64,000 nucleotides of DNA from Candidatus Dechloromonas phosphorivorans (GTDB lineage: Bacteria; Pseudomonadota; Gammaproteobacteria; Burkholderiales; Rhodocyclaceae). The stretch covers positions 62,001 to 126,000 of the forward strand of contig JADKBR010000007.1 in assembly GCA_016714975.1 (NCBI GenBank), given 5' to 3'. Of the stretch, positions 44,779 through 54,361 are shown in pieces. Both the position numbers and the translations under genes were made by a program. How positions within the stretch are numbered: position 1 is the stretch's first letter; every line of letters starts with the position of its first letter. Below the pieces are notes generated by a model, which had not been told where the DNA came from, made no database searches, and saw nothing but the letters and a program-made list of their open reading frames with translations.

Positions 44779-45960
44779 GCGGCGTCCTTTTTCGCTTCAA
44801 GGGCAGAAATCGGGAGAATTTCTCGGGCAGCAGACAGGTCTGCAGGCTGCGCTGGGTAAACAGGAAGCGGCCGTCGCAGACGAAGCCGAGTTCCTGCCAG
44901 TCGACTTCCTTGTTCAGCATCAGCGTGCACTCGATCAGATCGCGGCGCGACATGCCCCGGTTTTTCAGAACAGCGCCAGCACCGCACCGTCGAAGGCATT
45001 GCAGTCGTGCAGGAAGAAGGGCTCCTGCCGGCGCGTCCGGCCATTGACGTAGATACGCGGGTGCAGGTTGATCGGAAAGGCGCGTCCCCACTGCCACCAG
45101 TTGCTTTCTTCGAAGGTCTTGATGCGCCGCGCAAGCAACGCTTCCTTGTGCTTTTCCAGATGCGGGTGCTTGATGCCGTAGAGCATGCGCCGGGTTTCGC
45201 CGGTATCCACGGTCTTCGAGCAGACGAACTCCATGTTGCCCTTGGGGTGCGTGAAAATGCTGTCCGCCCCCGACACCGCGCCAACCTTGACCATGAAGAC
45301 ATCGGCAAGGCGCACGCTGTAGTTGTCGCGCAGGAACATCAGCTGCCCGTCGACTTCGGTGAAACGCCGGCCGTCGGCCATGCGCCGGTCCGTGCGGCCT
45401 TTCTCGAAGCGGAAGATGGCGCAGTTCGGCGTATGCTCGTCAAAGACGCGGGCGTCGCCGGTTTCGTAGAAATGCGTGATGCTGCCCTGCGCGTAGAGCC
45501 AGGCATTCAGCTTCCGCGACGCGGTCAGCTTGATGAACTCGCGCGGCACGATGAAGACCAGTTCGCCACCCGGCTTCAGGTGGCGGATGCACTTCTCGAT
45601 GAAGAACAGGAACAGGTTGCTGCGCGCATCGAAGAGGTCGGATTTCAGGCGTTTTTTCGTGTCGACCGCGACATCCTGATAACGGACGTAAGGCGGGTTG
45701 CCGACGATCGTGTCGAACTGCTCGCCGACCGGGTAGTCGAAAAAGTCGCCGACTTCGGCGCCCGCCGGAGCGACGCGCGGGTCGATCTCGATACCGACGC
45801 AATCCGGATGCCGCTCCTTGAGCAACTGAAAGAACACCCCGTCACCGGCCGACGGCTCGAGCGCCCGCCCGCGGTTGCTGCACAGGGCGAGCATGAAAGC
45901 CACCACCTTCGGTGGCGTGAACACCTGGCCGAGTTGTTCGACGTTGCGCGGCGGCACCAT
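44775..45960 (-). pseudogene. N6-adenine DNA methyltransferase-like protein, frameshifted
   Basis: ATG 45960 (or TTG 45966 overlapping the previous stop) opens a class I methyltransferase: LGQVFTPPKVVAFML, LEPSAGDGVFFQLL and the catalytic VGNPPYVRY (NPPY). The frame stops at 44965 after FDGAVLALF. The expected continuation KNRGMSRRDLIE...DWQELGFVCDGRFLFTQ follows in another frame, so one base is missing near 44961-44968. A further shift near 44796-44806 would give an end (ALEAKKDAA) overlapping pyrF as ATGA. Orphan: no restriction gene nearby. Confidence 0.82.
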
Positions 45961-45962
45961 CT

Positions 45963-46547
45963 TCAAAAGCCGCTGCCCGGCTGGGCGAGATAACCCGCCT
46001 CAGCGGGCGTCGACGGCCGGCCGAGCGCCGCATTGCGATGCGGGAAGCGGCCGAAACGCGCGATGACTTCATGGTGACGGCGGGCGTAATCAAGAAAGCC
46101 GTCGCACCCTGGATGTTCGGCGGCCAGCGCGGCAAACAGCGTCAGTGAACGCTCCTGATCGGCCAGCGCTTCGCTGTGTTCGAAAGGCAGATAGACGAAG
46201 ACCTTTTCGACGGCCAGGAGCGGCCCGTGCCAGCCTTTGCCAACGGCCGTCACGGCCAGTTGCAGCGCCTGCGCATCGCCGGCGAACGCCCGGGCTTCGC
46301 CGCGAAAGAGGTTGCGCGGGAACTGGTCGAGGACGATCAGCAACGCGCGGAGGCCTTGCGCTTCGTCCGCCCACGCAGCCAGTTGGCCGGCCAGCGCGGC
46401 CTCGACGATGGGCAGGAAACGCGAGCGGATTTGCGCATCGAAACCCTCGTCCTTGCGGAACCACTCGCCGCGGGGCTGGCCGTAACCGGCCTCGCCGCGG
46501 CGGCCGAACCAGAAGGCCAGGATTTCGGCCGCTGTCGCCGCGTTCAT
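45963..46547 (-). CDS. DUF924 family protein
   Basis: 194 residues from ATG 46547, which shares a base with the glnS stop (TGATG). EILAFWFGRRGEAGYG, LDQFPRNLFRGEARAF, VFVYLPFEHSE and the ending EVIARFGRFPHRNAALGR are hallmarks of this widespread uncharacterised family. Helical, TPR-like. Between glnS and the methyltransferase in one operon. Confidence 0.9.
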   Translation of the reverse strand: MNAATAAEILAFWFGRRGEAGYGQPRGEWFRKDEGFDAQIRSRFLPIVEAALAGQLAAWADEAQGLRALLIVLDQFPRNLFRGEARAFAGDAQALQLAVTAVGKGWHGPLLAVEKVFVYLPFEHSEALADQERSLTLFAALAAEHPGCDGFLDYARRHHEVIARFGRFPHRNAALGRPSTPAEAGYLAQPGSGF

Positions 46548-48344
46548 CAGCCCGCCGCGCCCCACGAATCCCTTAGCGTCACCGCCCGGTTGAACACCAG
46601 CTTGCCGTTGCCGGAATCGAGATGATCGGCGACGAAATAGCCGTGGCGCTCGAACTGGAAGCGTTGTTCGGGGCGGGCATCGCGCAGGCTCGGTTCAAGC
46701 AGGGCGGCAACGACCTGCTTCGACTCGGGATTGAGGTCGTCGAGGAAACTGCGCTCCAGGTCCGGAGCGTCGCCTTCGCGCCGGGCACCGGGCGCGGGAA
46801 TCTTGAACAGGCGGTCGTAGAGGCGGATTTCCGCGGCGCAGGCGTGGGCGGCGGAAACCCAGTGCAGGTTGCCCTTGACCTTGACGCTGTCGGCACCCGG
46901 CGTGCCGGATCTGGTTTCGGGCAGATAATTGCAGTGGACCGCAACGACCTTGCCGCTCTCGTCCTTGTCGCAACCGGTGCATTCGACGACATAGCCGTAG
47001 CGCAATCGCGCCATGTTGCCCGGGAACAGCCGGCGGTAACCCTTGCTCGGCACTTCCATGAAGTCCTCGCCCTCGATCCACAGTTCGCGGCTGAAGGGCA
47101 TGGCGCGCTGCCCGAGTTCCGGATGCAGCGGGTGGTTGGGCGCCAAGCTCCTCGACCCGGTCTTCCGGAAAGTTGTCGATGATCAGCTTGAGCGGGTCGA
47201 GGACGGCAATGCGGCGCTGGTCGGATTCGTTCATCACCTCGCGCATGGCGTCTTCGAAGAGCACGTAGTCGATCAGCGAATCGTTTTTGGAGACGCCGAT
47301 GCGCTCGGCGAAGAGCCTGAAACCTTCCGGCGAATAGCCGCGCCGGCGGGCGCCGACCAGGGTCGGCATGCGCGGGTCGTCCCAGCCTTCGACGTGCTTT
47401 TCCTCGACCAGTTGAATGAGTTTCCGCTTGGACAGCACGACGTAGCTCAGGTTGAGGCGCGAGAATTCTATCTGCTGCGGCAGCGGGCGTTGCAGCAGCC
47501 CGCCCTCGGCCAGGCGTTCGAGCAGCCAGTCATAGAACGGCCGCTGATCCTCGAATTCCAGCGTGCAGATCGAGTGCGTGATGTTCTCCAGCGCATCCTC
47601 GATCGGATGCGCATAGGTATACATCGGGTACACGCACCACCTGTCGCCAGTGTTGTGATGCGAGGCGTGGCGGATGCGGTAGATCGCCGGGTCGCGCATG
47701 TTGATGTTGGGCGAGGCCATGTCGATCTTCGCCCGCAGGATGTGGGCGCCGTCGGCGAATTCCCCGGTCTGCATGCGCTTGAAGAGATCCATGTTCTCGG
47801 CGGCGCTGCGGCTGCGGAAAGGTGAATCCTTGCCGGGCTGGGTCAGCGTGCCGCGACTGGCGCGCATTTCGTCGGCGGACTGGCTGTCGACGTAGGCGTG
47901 GCCGGCCAAGATCAGGTATTCGGCGAAGGCCACCATCCAGTCGAAGTAATTGGAGGCGTAGTAAAGGTTGTCTTCGTCCCCCTGCTCCCACGAGCAGCCG
48001 AGCCACTTCACCGAGTCGATGATCGAATCGACGTACTCCTGTTCTTCCTTCTCCGGGTTGGTATCGTCGAAGCGCAGGTGGCAGCGGCCGCCGTATTGCT
48101 GGGCGAGGCCGAAGTTGAGCAGGATCGACTTGGCGTGGCCGAAGTGCAGGTAGCCGTTCGGCTCGGGCGGGAAGCGGGTACGGATCCTGGCCGGGTCGAG
48201 CGGGCCGGCGGCATGGTCGGCGGCGCTACCCGGGTGACCGGCCCAATGCCGCTGCGCGTGCTTTTCGGCGGCGAGGTCGGCCTCGACGATGTTGGAAATG
48301 AAATTGGCGGCAGTGGCGATTTCGGGTCTGTTGGGGCTGCTCAC
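46547..48344 (-). pseudogene. glnS: Glutaminyl-tRNA synthetase, one-base frameshift
   Basis: GTG 48344 opens a clear GlnRS: RFPPEPNGYLHFGHAKSI (HIGH-like motif) and VVLSKRKLIQLV (KMSKS-like motif). The frame breaks after FPEDRVEEL near 47143-47146; removing one base in CTTGGCGCCC restores LAPNHPLHPELGQRAMPFSREL and the anticodon-binding domain to the TGA at 46547. First gene of the operon through M23. An essential function in most bacteria with GlnRS, so sequence error is likely. Confidence 0.93.
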
Positions 48345-48414
48345 GGTAAAACCTCGGTTTTCGATCGCGCCATTTTAACCGGCAGAAACGATCAAACCGC
48401 TACAATTCCCCCTC

Positions 48415-48822
48415 ATGTCCGCCCTGCACAACCTCACCGCCATGAATTTTCTCGCCGTCGGCGTCGGCGCGGCCTTCGGCGCCTGGGCGCGCTGGCTGCT
48501 CGGCCTGGCGCTCAACCCGCTGTTCATCGCGGTGCCACTCGGCACGCTGGCCGCCAACGTCGTCGGCGGCTATCTGGTCGGGGTGGCGGTCGGGCTGTTT
48601 CACATCAACACGCATTTCCCGCTGGCCTGGAAACTGTTTGCCATCACCGGCTTTCTCGGGGGACTGACAACCTTCTCGACCTTCTCGGCCGAGGTCGTCG
48701 AGCGCCTGCTCGCCGGTCAGCCGGCCTGGGCGATCGGTCTGGCGTCGGTGCATCTGGCGGGTTCGCTGACGGCGACTTGGCTCGGCCTGCTCACTTTCGG
48801 CGCTACGCGGATCTGGAGCTGA
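48415..48822 (+). CDS. crcB: Fluoride ion channel CrcB/Fluc
   Basis: 135 residues with four membrane helices. FGAWARWLLG, LGTLAANVVGGYLVG and the channel segment TGFLGGLTTFSTFSAEV are diagnostic. Exports fluoride as a dual-topology dimer. An ATG at 48442 (MNFLAVGVG) is an alternative start. No fluoride riboswitch was evident in the 70 bases upstream. Its end overlaps the convergent LysR gene by about 20 bases. Confidence 0.92.
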   Translation: MSALHNLTAMNFLAVGVGAAFGAWARWLLGLALNPLFIAVPLGTLAANVVGGYLVGVAVGLFHINTHFPLAWKLFAITGFLGGLTTFSTFSAEVVERLLAGQPAWAIGLASVHLAGSLTATWLGLLTFGATRIWS

Positions 48823-49749
48823 CCGGCCGCCGACGCCCGCCGCCTGAAGCCGTGCGCCACGGAGCCGAACCGAACCGTTCCACCAGAAAATCGACCATCG
48901 CCCGAGTCTTGGGCGACAGATTGCGGCCGCTCGGATAAGTCGCATAGAGCGGCACCGGCTCGACGTGATGCCAGTCGCTCAGGATGGGAACCAGTTCGCC
49001 GCGCCCGATGGCGTCGCCGACAATTACGTCGGTCAGGCGGGTAATGCCGACCCCGGCCACCGCCAGTTGCAATACGGTCTCGGCATTGTTGGCGACGACA
49101 TTGCCGTCGATATGGACGACGCGGATGCCATCGTCGGTGTCGAACGGCCAGCGCCGCAGGACCGGCAGGCTGGTGATCCACAGGCAGTTGTGCTGGTGCA
49201 GTTCGTCCGGCGTGCGCGGCGTGCCGTGTTGTGCCAGGTAGGATGGTGCGGCACAAATCACGCGTTCCAGGCTGCAGATGCGCCGCGCCACCAGCGACGA
49301 CTCGTCGAGCGCCCCGATGCGGATCGCCAGATCGACACCTTCTTCCACCGCCGCCAGCGGGTCGTCGCTGATCGTGATATCGAGCCCCACCTGCGGGTAA
49401 CGTTCGAGAAACAGCGGGATCGCCGGTGCCAACTGGTGCATGCCGAACGCCGAGCCGCAATGCAAGCGCAGGAGCCCCTGCGGGCGCACGCCAGCCTCGA
49501 GCACCTCTGCCTCGGCATCATCCATTTCCGCCAGGATGCGCCGCGACCGCATGTAGAAAGCCTCGCCCTCGGGGGTGAGGTGCAGGCGCCGCGTTGTTCT
49601 CTGCAGCAGGCGCGCACCGAGCCGATCCTCGAGACGGGTCACCAGCTTGAGAGTGCAGAGGGCGTCAGACCCATCTCGCGCGCAGCCGCCGAGAACCCGC
49701 CGGTATCGACGGAGCGGACAAAGGCGGTCATTTCTGCGGAACGGTCCAT
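48803..49749 (-). pseudogene. LysR-family transcriptional regulator, one-base frameshift
   Basis: ATG 49749 starts MDRSAEMTAFVRSVDTGGFS with the expected helix-turn-helix up to LTPSALS. It then shifts near 49650-49652 (CTCTCAAGCTGG lacks one base). The next frame carries KLVTRLEDRLGARLLQRTTR and the whole effector domain to 48803. With one base restored it is a normal ~310-residue regulator of the LTTR group close to transcription factors such as DmlR. Target unknown. Confidence 0.88.
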
Positions 49750-49867
49750 ACTGCCAATTATGGAACAAAATTCACAAATGTTTTTCCAAACCGCTGGATT
49801 GTTATGTTAACTGAAGGCTATTACAGTTCGTCTGTGCCATGTTGCACTGAACTGAATGGAGCTAATG

Positions 49868-50161
49868 ATGTACCCGATCGACATTCCCGCCATCGAACGC
49901 CAAGCACGCGAACTACGCGCCGCCGAGATCCAGCGTATGAACGGCCTGTTTGCCGAGCGCACCCACCTGCTCACAAGACTCGCCGCGAACACTGCCGCCG
50001 CCGGAGCCCATGCCATCAGCGAAATGCTGCGCCCACTGTTCTCATGGGATCCGCAAGCAAGCTCGGGGCTGCTGCCGGCTGGCTTCGCGCCAGCTGTCCG
50101 CCGTCTCAATGACGCTGCGCGGACTCTCTTTTCCTGGAACCCGCAGGATCGTCGCTTTTGA
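49868..50161 (+). CDS. Small unknown protein
   Basis: 97 residues from ATG 49868, with GGAG six bases upstream. N-terminal helix rich in Ala/Arg/Glu (ERQARELRAAEIQRM) and two similar PLFSWDPQ / TLFSWNPQ segments 50 residues apart. No recognised domain. Phasin-like helical character is possible but unproven. Confidence 0.65.
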   Translation: MYPIDIPAIERQARELRAAEIQRMNGLFAERTHLLTRLAANTAAAGAHAISEMLRPLFSWDPQASSGLLPAGFAPAVRRLNDAARTLFSWNPQDRRF

Positions 50162-50261
50162 AAGACGAGCTGCCAACAATGCGGGAGGTCTGACACGGAT
50201 CTTCGACGGGTGATAGACTTCAAGAGCAACGAAGCTCATTCACCTTTCACAGGAGACGACC

Positions 50262-50549
50262 ATGAAGGACCCCCAACAAGATGCCGGCATGCTGGCCGTG
50301 CTGATCGAGCGCCTCGAAGGCCAACGCCTGCCAAGAGCCCTGGACCTCAAGGAAAAGGTCGACCAGGGTGGCTGCCTGGACGACTTCGATATCGCCTTCC
50401 TGGAGGAAGTATTCGTCGACTCGCAGCAGATCCAACCGTTGATGGAACGGCATCCCGAACACCAGGAAATTGCGGCCAAGATGATGGGGCTCTACCAGGA
50501 CATCACCGAAAGAGCGCTGGCCAACGAGCAGGCTGGCGGCAAGGCCTGA
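50262..50549 (+). CDS. Small unknown acidic protein
   Basis: 95 residues; AGGAGA precedes ATG 50262. Predicted all-helical, no membrane segment, no cysteine pair except one Cys in GGCLDDF. No family recognised. Lies 100 bases after the previous small gene on the same strand. Confidence 0.65.
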   Translation: MKDPQQDAGMLAVLIERLEGQRLPRALDLKEKVDQGGCLDDFDIAFLEEVFVDSQQIQPLMERHPEHQEIAAKMMGLYQDITERALANEQAGGKA

Positions 50550-50699
50550 CCAGAGACCGGACCGGCCGGGGTTCTCATCGCCGGCCAGCGCCTGTCGCGG
50601 GTGAGACTGCGGGTATGACCGCCTTCAGCAACGTCATCCGGGCCTGGACAGTCCCGCACGGCGGATTGTGATCCACGAAGGGCGGCTACTGCTACCTGC

Positions 50700-51317
50700 T
50701 CACAGCACGTAGAACAGGATTGCGATGAAATGCATCAGGCTGCCGGCAATCACGAACAGGTGCCAGATTCCGTGCCAGTGGCGGAAGCGCTCGTCGAAGG
50801 CAAAGAAGATGATCCCCACCGTGTAGAACACTCCACCCGTCGCCAGCCAGACGAAACCCGCGGTACCGAGACTGGCCAGCAAGGGATTGACCGCCACGAG
50901 AACGATCCAGCCCATGACCGCGTAGATGAGCAGCGACATCACCCGGGCTTCCGAACGCGGCTTGATTTCCTGCAGCATGCCGACCAGCGCCAGCGTCCAC
51001 ACGACACCGAACAGCGACCAGCCCCACGGCCCGCGCAGGGTAATCAGGCAGAACGGCGTGTAGCTGCCGGCGATCAGCAGATAGATCGACAGGTGGTCGA
51101 GCTTGCGCAGGATGGCTTTGGCCCGCCCGCGCACACTGTGATAGATGGTCGAAATGCTGTAGAGGAGCACCAGAGTTGCTCCGTAGACAACGATGCTGAA
51201 AACCTTCCATCCATCGCCACTGGCAACCGTCAGTGCCAGCAACCAAAGGGCCCCGCCCAGCGCCAGCAAGGCACCGACAAGATGCGTCCAGGCGTTGAAT
51301 TTTTCTCCGTAGTACAT
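50700..51317 (-). CDS. Hemolysin III / TrhA family membrane protein
   Basis: 205 residues from ATG 51317 (MYYGEKFNAWTHLVGALLA); the open frame upstream is not needed. Seven hydrophobic helices; conserved SISTIYHS, KLDHLSIYLLIAGSYTPF and the distal histidines WHGIWHLFVIAGSLMHF of the PAQR-like hemolysin III family. The family maintains membrane homeostasis in bacteria. Confidence 0.92.
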   Translation of the reverse strand: MYYGEKFNAWTHLVGALLALGGALWLLALTVASGDGWKVFSIVVYGATLVLLYSISTIYHSVRGRAKAILRKLDHLSIYLLIAGSYTPFCLITLRGPWGWSLFGVVWTLALVGMLQEIKPRSEARVMSLLIYAVMGWIVLVAVNPLLASLGTAGFVWLATGGVFYTVGIIFFAFDERFRHWHGIWHLFVIAGSLMHFIAILFYVL

Positions 51318-51441
51318 GGCTTGCCCTGTAATGAGTTTAGGCGCGGCCTCGGCACGACGCGCAACTATGCAGCGTAGCGGCTTGGGGTAAGGAAAGGTAG
51401 CCTCGAGCGGGGACGGGAGAACGGCATGCGCGGCGACAGCA

Positions 51442-52428
51442 TCAGAAAATGCGAGCCAGATGCGTAGCCAGCTCGCGTTCATTGACGAACGTCAGGTCGT
51501 ACATGGCGGTCAGGCCTTTGGCGTGTTCGTCACTGAGGCCGGTGATGCACAGTATGAAGCTCTCGGCAGCGATGCCGAGGCGTTTGCGCAGGCCGAGATA
51601 TTTGTCGATGTTCTGGCGGTATTCGCCGGTCTTGCATTCGATGCAGATCGGCAATTTGCCGTCGATCAGCATGAAGACGTCGAGCTCGTGGCTGTCGCCG
51701 TTCTGCAGCGTAATGCTCAAATTGCGGGCGCAGGAAAAGCGCTTCCCACGTTCTTTGGTGTAGGTCAGGCAACTCATCAGCGCATACCATTCCAGCCATT
51801 CGCCATTGAAGAAATCGCGGATGGTCGGGGCGGTTTGCAGGATCAGCCGGACATTGTTTTCCGGCCGGTTGTGAAAGCATTTGGCAACGAAGGAGAAGTC
51901 GTAGAGTTGCTGGCAGAATGTTGAAATTGCCTGCGCCTCCGGCGGAGATTTTCTGTCGAGATGGATCGTCGCACTGGCATGCTCCTTCTGCTGCGCCCAG
52001 CGGATGCGTTCCACCACCTCCTTCAGGATGGCAAAATTGCTACCGATGAGCACGGCCACTTCGTCGAAGAAGCCGGTGGTGTCCACACCGCGCATATTCG
52101 GCTGCACCTGAATCTGCTTCTTGTGGAACCAGTCAAAAATTGGCCCATGCTGGAGTACAGAGGCGAACTGGTCGGTGTTCGCGATGTCGATTTGATCCAG
52201 CGGGGGGGCGCCAGCATGGGCTGCAGACTGCCCGGCTGTAACGGACCCCTTGAGGCGGGCAATTTCACGCTGGCCCTCGAAGCATTTGTCGAGCAGCCGG
52301 CCGATGAAAAACATCATGCCATAGACCCGGGCCGGGTGGCGGCACCGGGGGCAGGCTATGGTTTCACCAAGTTGGCTGTCGGGGTATTCCTGAAGATGAG
52401 CGCACTTGCTGCAGCGGAAAATGGCCAT
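51442..52428 (-). CDS. Zinc-ribbon protein with PD-(D/E)XK nuclease domain (DUF1887/Card1-like)
   Basis: 328 residues. An N-terminal zinc ribbon uses C6, C9, C26 and C29 (CSKC, CPRC). The C-terminal half has GEWLEWYAL, ELDVFMLIDGKLP and IECKTGEY, giving candidate active-site D250, E264 and K266. This block resembles the nuclease domain of DUF1887/Card1/Can2 proteins, but there is no CARF sensor domain and no CRISPR locus here. Probably a metal-dependent nuclease with an unknown trigger. Confidence 0.75.
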   Translation of the reverse strand: MAIFRCSKCAHLQEYPDSQLGETIACPRCRHPARVYGMMFFIGRLLDKCFEGQREIARLKGSVTAGQSAAHAGAPPLDQIDIANTDQFASVLQHGPIFDWFHKKQIQVQPNMRGVDTTGFFDEVAVLIGSNFAILKEVVERIRWAQQKEHASATIHLDRKSPPEAQAISTFCQQLYDFSFVAKCFHNRPENNVRLILQTAPTIRDFFNGEWLEWYALMSCLTYTKERGKRFSCARNLSITLQNGDSHELDVFMLIDGKLPICIECKTGEYRQNIDKYLGLRKRLGIAAESFILCITGLSDEHAKGLTAMYDLTFVNERELATHLARIF

Positions 52429-52658
52429 GAGTGATCCTGGGGCGATTGAATGCAGGTATGCCGCGAGTATAGCCAGTTACCTACCCTCTCGTGCCTCGGT
52501 TAGCCACTGCTTTCAAGCAAGGTGCGAGTTCCGGCGAAGCCACATGCGGCTCGGTCTGCTGCGGTCGACGGGCGAGAAACCCGAAAAACGCCAAGCCTGA
52601 TTTTGAACTGATCGTGGCAGGTGAGCGCTGCTGACGCGACGCGCGTCAACTCCCCGAG

Positions 52659-53786
52659 CTAGAACACGATCACCTGCCGTACCGCCTGGCCCGCCGCCAG
52701 ACGGTCGAAGCCCTGATTGATCTCGGCAAGGCGCAGGCGGTGCGTGATCAGGCGGTCTACTGGCAACCGCCCGGCCCGGTAGAGTTCGATGAAGCGCGGA
52801 ATGTCGCGCGCCGGCACGGCCGATCCGAGATAGCTCCCTTTCAGCGTGCGCTCCTCGGCGGTCATCTGGACCACCGGAAGCTGCAGGTGATGCGCCGGAT
52901 TGGGCAGGCTGCAGGTGACCGTCGTGCCGCCGCGGCGCGTCAGTTTCCACGCCAGATCGAGCGCCGGCACCGAACTCGCCGCCTCGATGGCAATATCCAC
53001 CCCGCCCGGAATCGCCGCCCGCAACTGCGCGACGACGTCAGGATCGTCCGCCCGAAAGCCGCGCGTGGCGCCGAGCGACAGCGCCAGATCCAGTTTTTCC
53101 GGCAGCACGTCGAACGCTACCACCTCGCGGGCGCCGGCGGCCAGCGCGCCGAGCAGTGCCGAGAGGCCGACGCCCCCCAGACCGACCACGGCGACCGTCT
53201 GCCCAAGGCGGATTGCCGCCGAATTGATCGCTGCACCGACACCCGTCAGCACCGCGCAACCGAAGACCGCGGCGACTTCGGGCGCCAGGTCCGGCGTCAC
53301 CTTGACCAGCGAGCCGCGGTTGACCACCGCGTATTCGGCGAAACACGAAACGCCGACCTGATGGTTCAGCACCTGACCGTCCTTCCGCGTCAAAACGCGG
53401 TGCCCGCCGACCAGCGTACCGGCCCCGTTGGCCGCCGCGCCTGGTTCGCACAATGCCGGCCGCCCTTCCTGACACGGCAGACAGTGACCGCAGGAGGGCA
53501 CGAAGACGAGCGCCACCGAATCGCCACGCGACAGGTCGCCGACCCCCGGCCCGCAGCTCTCCACCACCCCGGCCGCCTCATGCCCGAGCACCATCGGCAT
53601 CGGCCGCGGGCGGTCGCCATTGATGATCGAGAGGTCGGAATGACACAGCCCGGCAGCAGTGATGCGGACCAGAACCTCGCCGGGACCGGGCTCGCCAATT
53701 TCGATGGTTTCCACGGTAACCGGCTTCGACTGCGCGTAGGGCGACGGCATCTGCATCCGGTCGAGAACTGCGGCAAGCATCTTCAT
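52659..53786 (-). CDS. Zinc-dependent alcohol dehydrogenase, MDR family
   Basis: 375 residues from ATG 53786 with AGGAGA upstream. Catalytic zinc region GLCHSDLSIINGDRP and GHEAAGVV, structural zinc cysteines CGHCLPCQEGRPALC, and the Rossmann motif VVGLGGVGLSALL. Oxidises or reduces an alcohol/aldehyde with NAD(P). Substrate not deducible; class III-like arrangement of the zinc sites. Confidence 0.9.
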   Translation of the reverse strand: MKMLAAVLDRMQMPSPYAQSKPVTVETIEIGEPGPGEVLVRITAAGLCHSDLSIINGDRPRPMPMVLGHEAAGVVESCGPGVGDLSRGDSVALVFVPSCGHCLPCQEGRPALCEPGAAANGAGTLVGGHRVLTRKDGQVLNHQVGVSCFAEYAVVNRGSLVKVTPDLAPEVAAVFGCAVLTGVGAAINSAAIRLGQTVAVVGLGGVGLSALLGALAAGAREVVAFDVLPEKLDLALSLGATRGFRADDPDVVAQLRAAIPGGVDIAIEAASSVPALDLAWKLTRRGGTTVTCSLPNPAHHLQLPVVQMTAEERTLKGSYLGSAVPARDIPRFIELYRAGRLPVDRLITHRLRLAEINQGFDRLAAGQAVRQVIVF

Positions 53787-53821
53787 GGCTGTCTCCTTTG
53801 TCCGAGGTCCCGGTTCGGGGC

Positions 53822-54244
53822 CTATGTCCCATTTCCATTCCGGGGTTTGCCAAACCTAGGCGGAAAGTACCACCAGGCCAGCACGACAAGCAAACCGAAT
53901 AGCGTGTACGCGTTGGCAAATACCCAGGGCGGCACTTCGTAAAAGAGCACCCGTTGCACCCAGTATTCGACGAATGTCCGCCGGTCGGGCGCCGCCCCCG
54001 CCTGCATGCGCAGCCACGACTCGAGGGTGGTCAGCGGGCAGGTGAGGCCGATCCATGACTCGCCAACGACCACCGCGATTGCCGCGAGATGTGCAAGGCG
54101 GAACCAGAGCCCATTTACCCAGCGCCAGGAGAGAAGATTCCCGACGATGACAAGCACGAGGCCGGCGACGACAAACACAACGACACCGAAATGCGCGAGC
54201 AGCACGGCATCAGCGAGAAGCCGGTACGGCAGCTCTGCCTTCAC
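53822..54244 (-). CDS. DUF2784 membrane protein
   Basis: 140 residues from GTG 54244 (MKAELPYRLLADAVLLAHF). Four hydrophobic helices; conserved GLTCPLTTLESWLR and FVEYWVQRVLFYEVPPW match DUF2784. Inner membrane. Function unknown. The frame is open to 54358 but the extension lacks family character. Confidence 0.85.
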   Translation of the reverse strand: MKAELPYRLLADAVLLAHFGVVVFVVAGLVLVIVGNLLSWRWVNGLWFRLAHLAAIAVVVGESWIGLTCPLTTLESWLRMQAGAAPDRRTFVEYWVQRVLFYEVPPWVFANAYTLFGLLVVLAWWYFPPRFGKPRNGNGT

Positions 54245-54361
54245 TGCGCAGGGGCCACAAGCTTCAGCCAGGCACCATGCCGGAGCGTGGCAAGCCAAAG
54301 CAGCGCGGCTCGACCAAAGGGCTGCGGGGAACGAAGCATCACGCCGGGACCCCCCCACCGC

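Noticed and set aside
48345..48414. Fluoride riboswitch before crcB
   Set aside because: The short intergenic region lacks the conserved GGNGAUGG-type start and pseudoknot layout.
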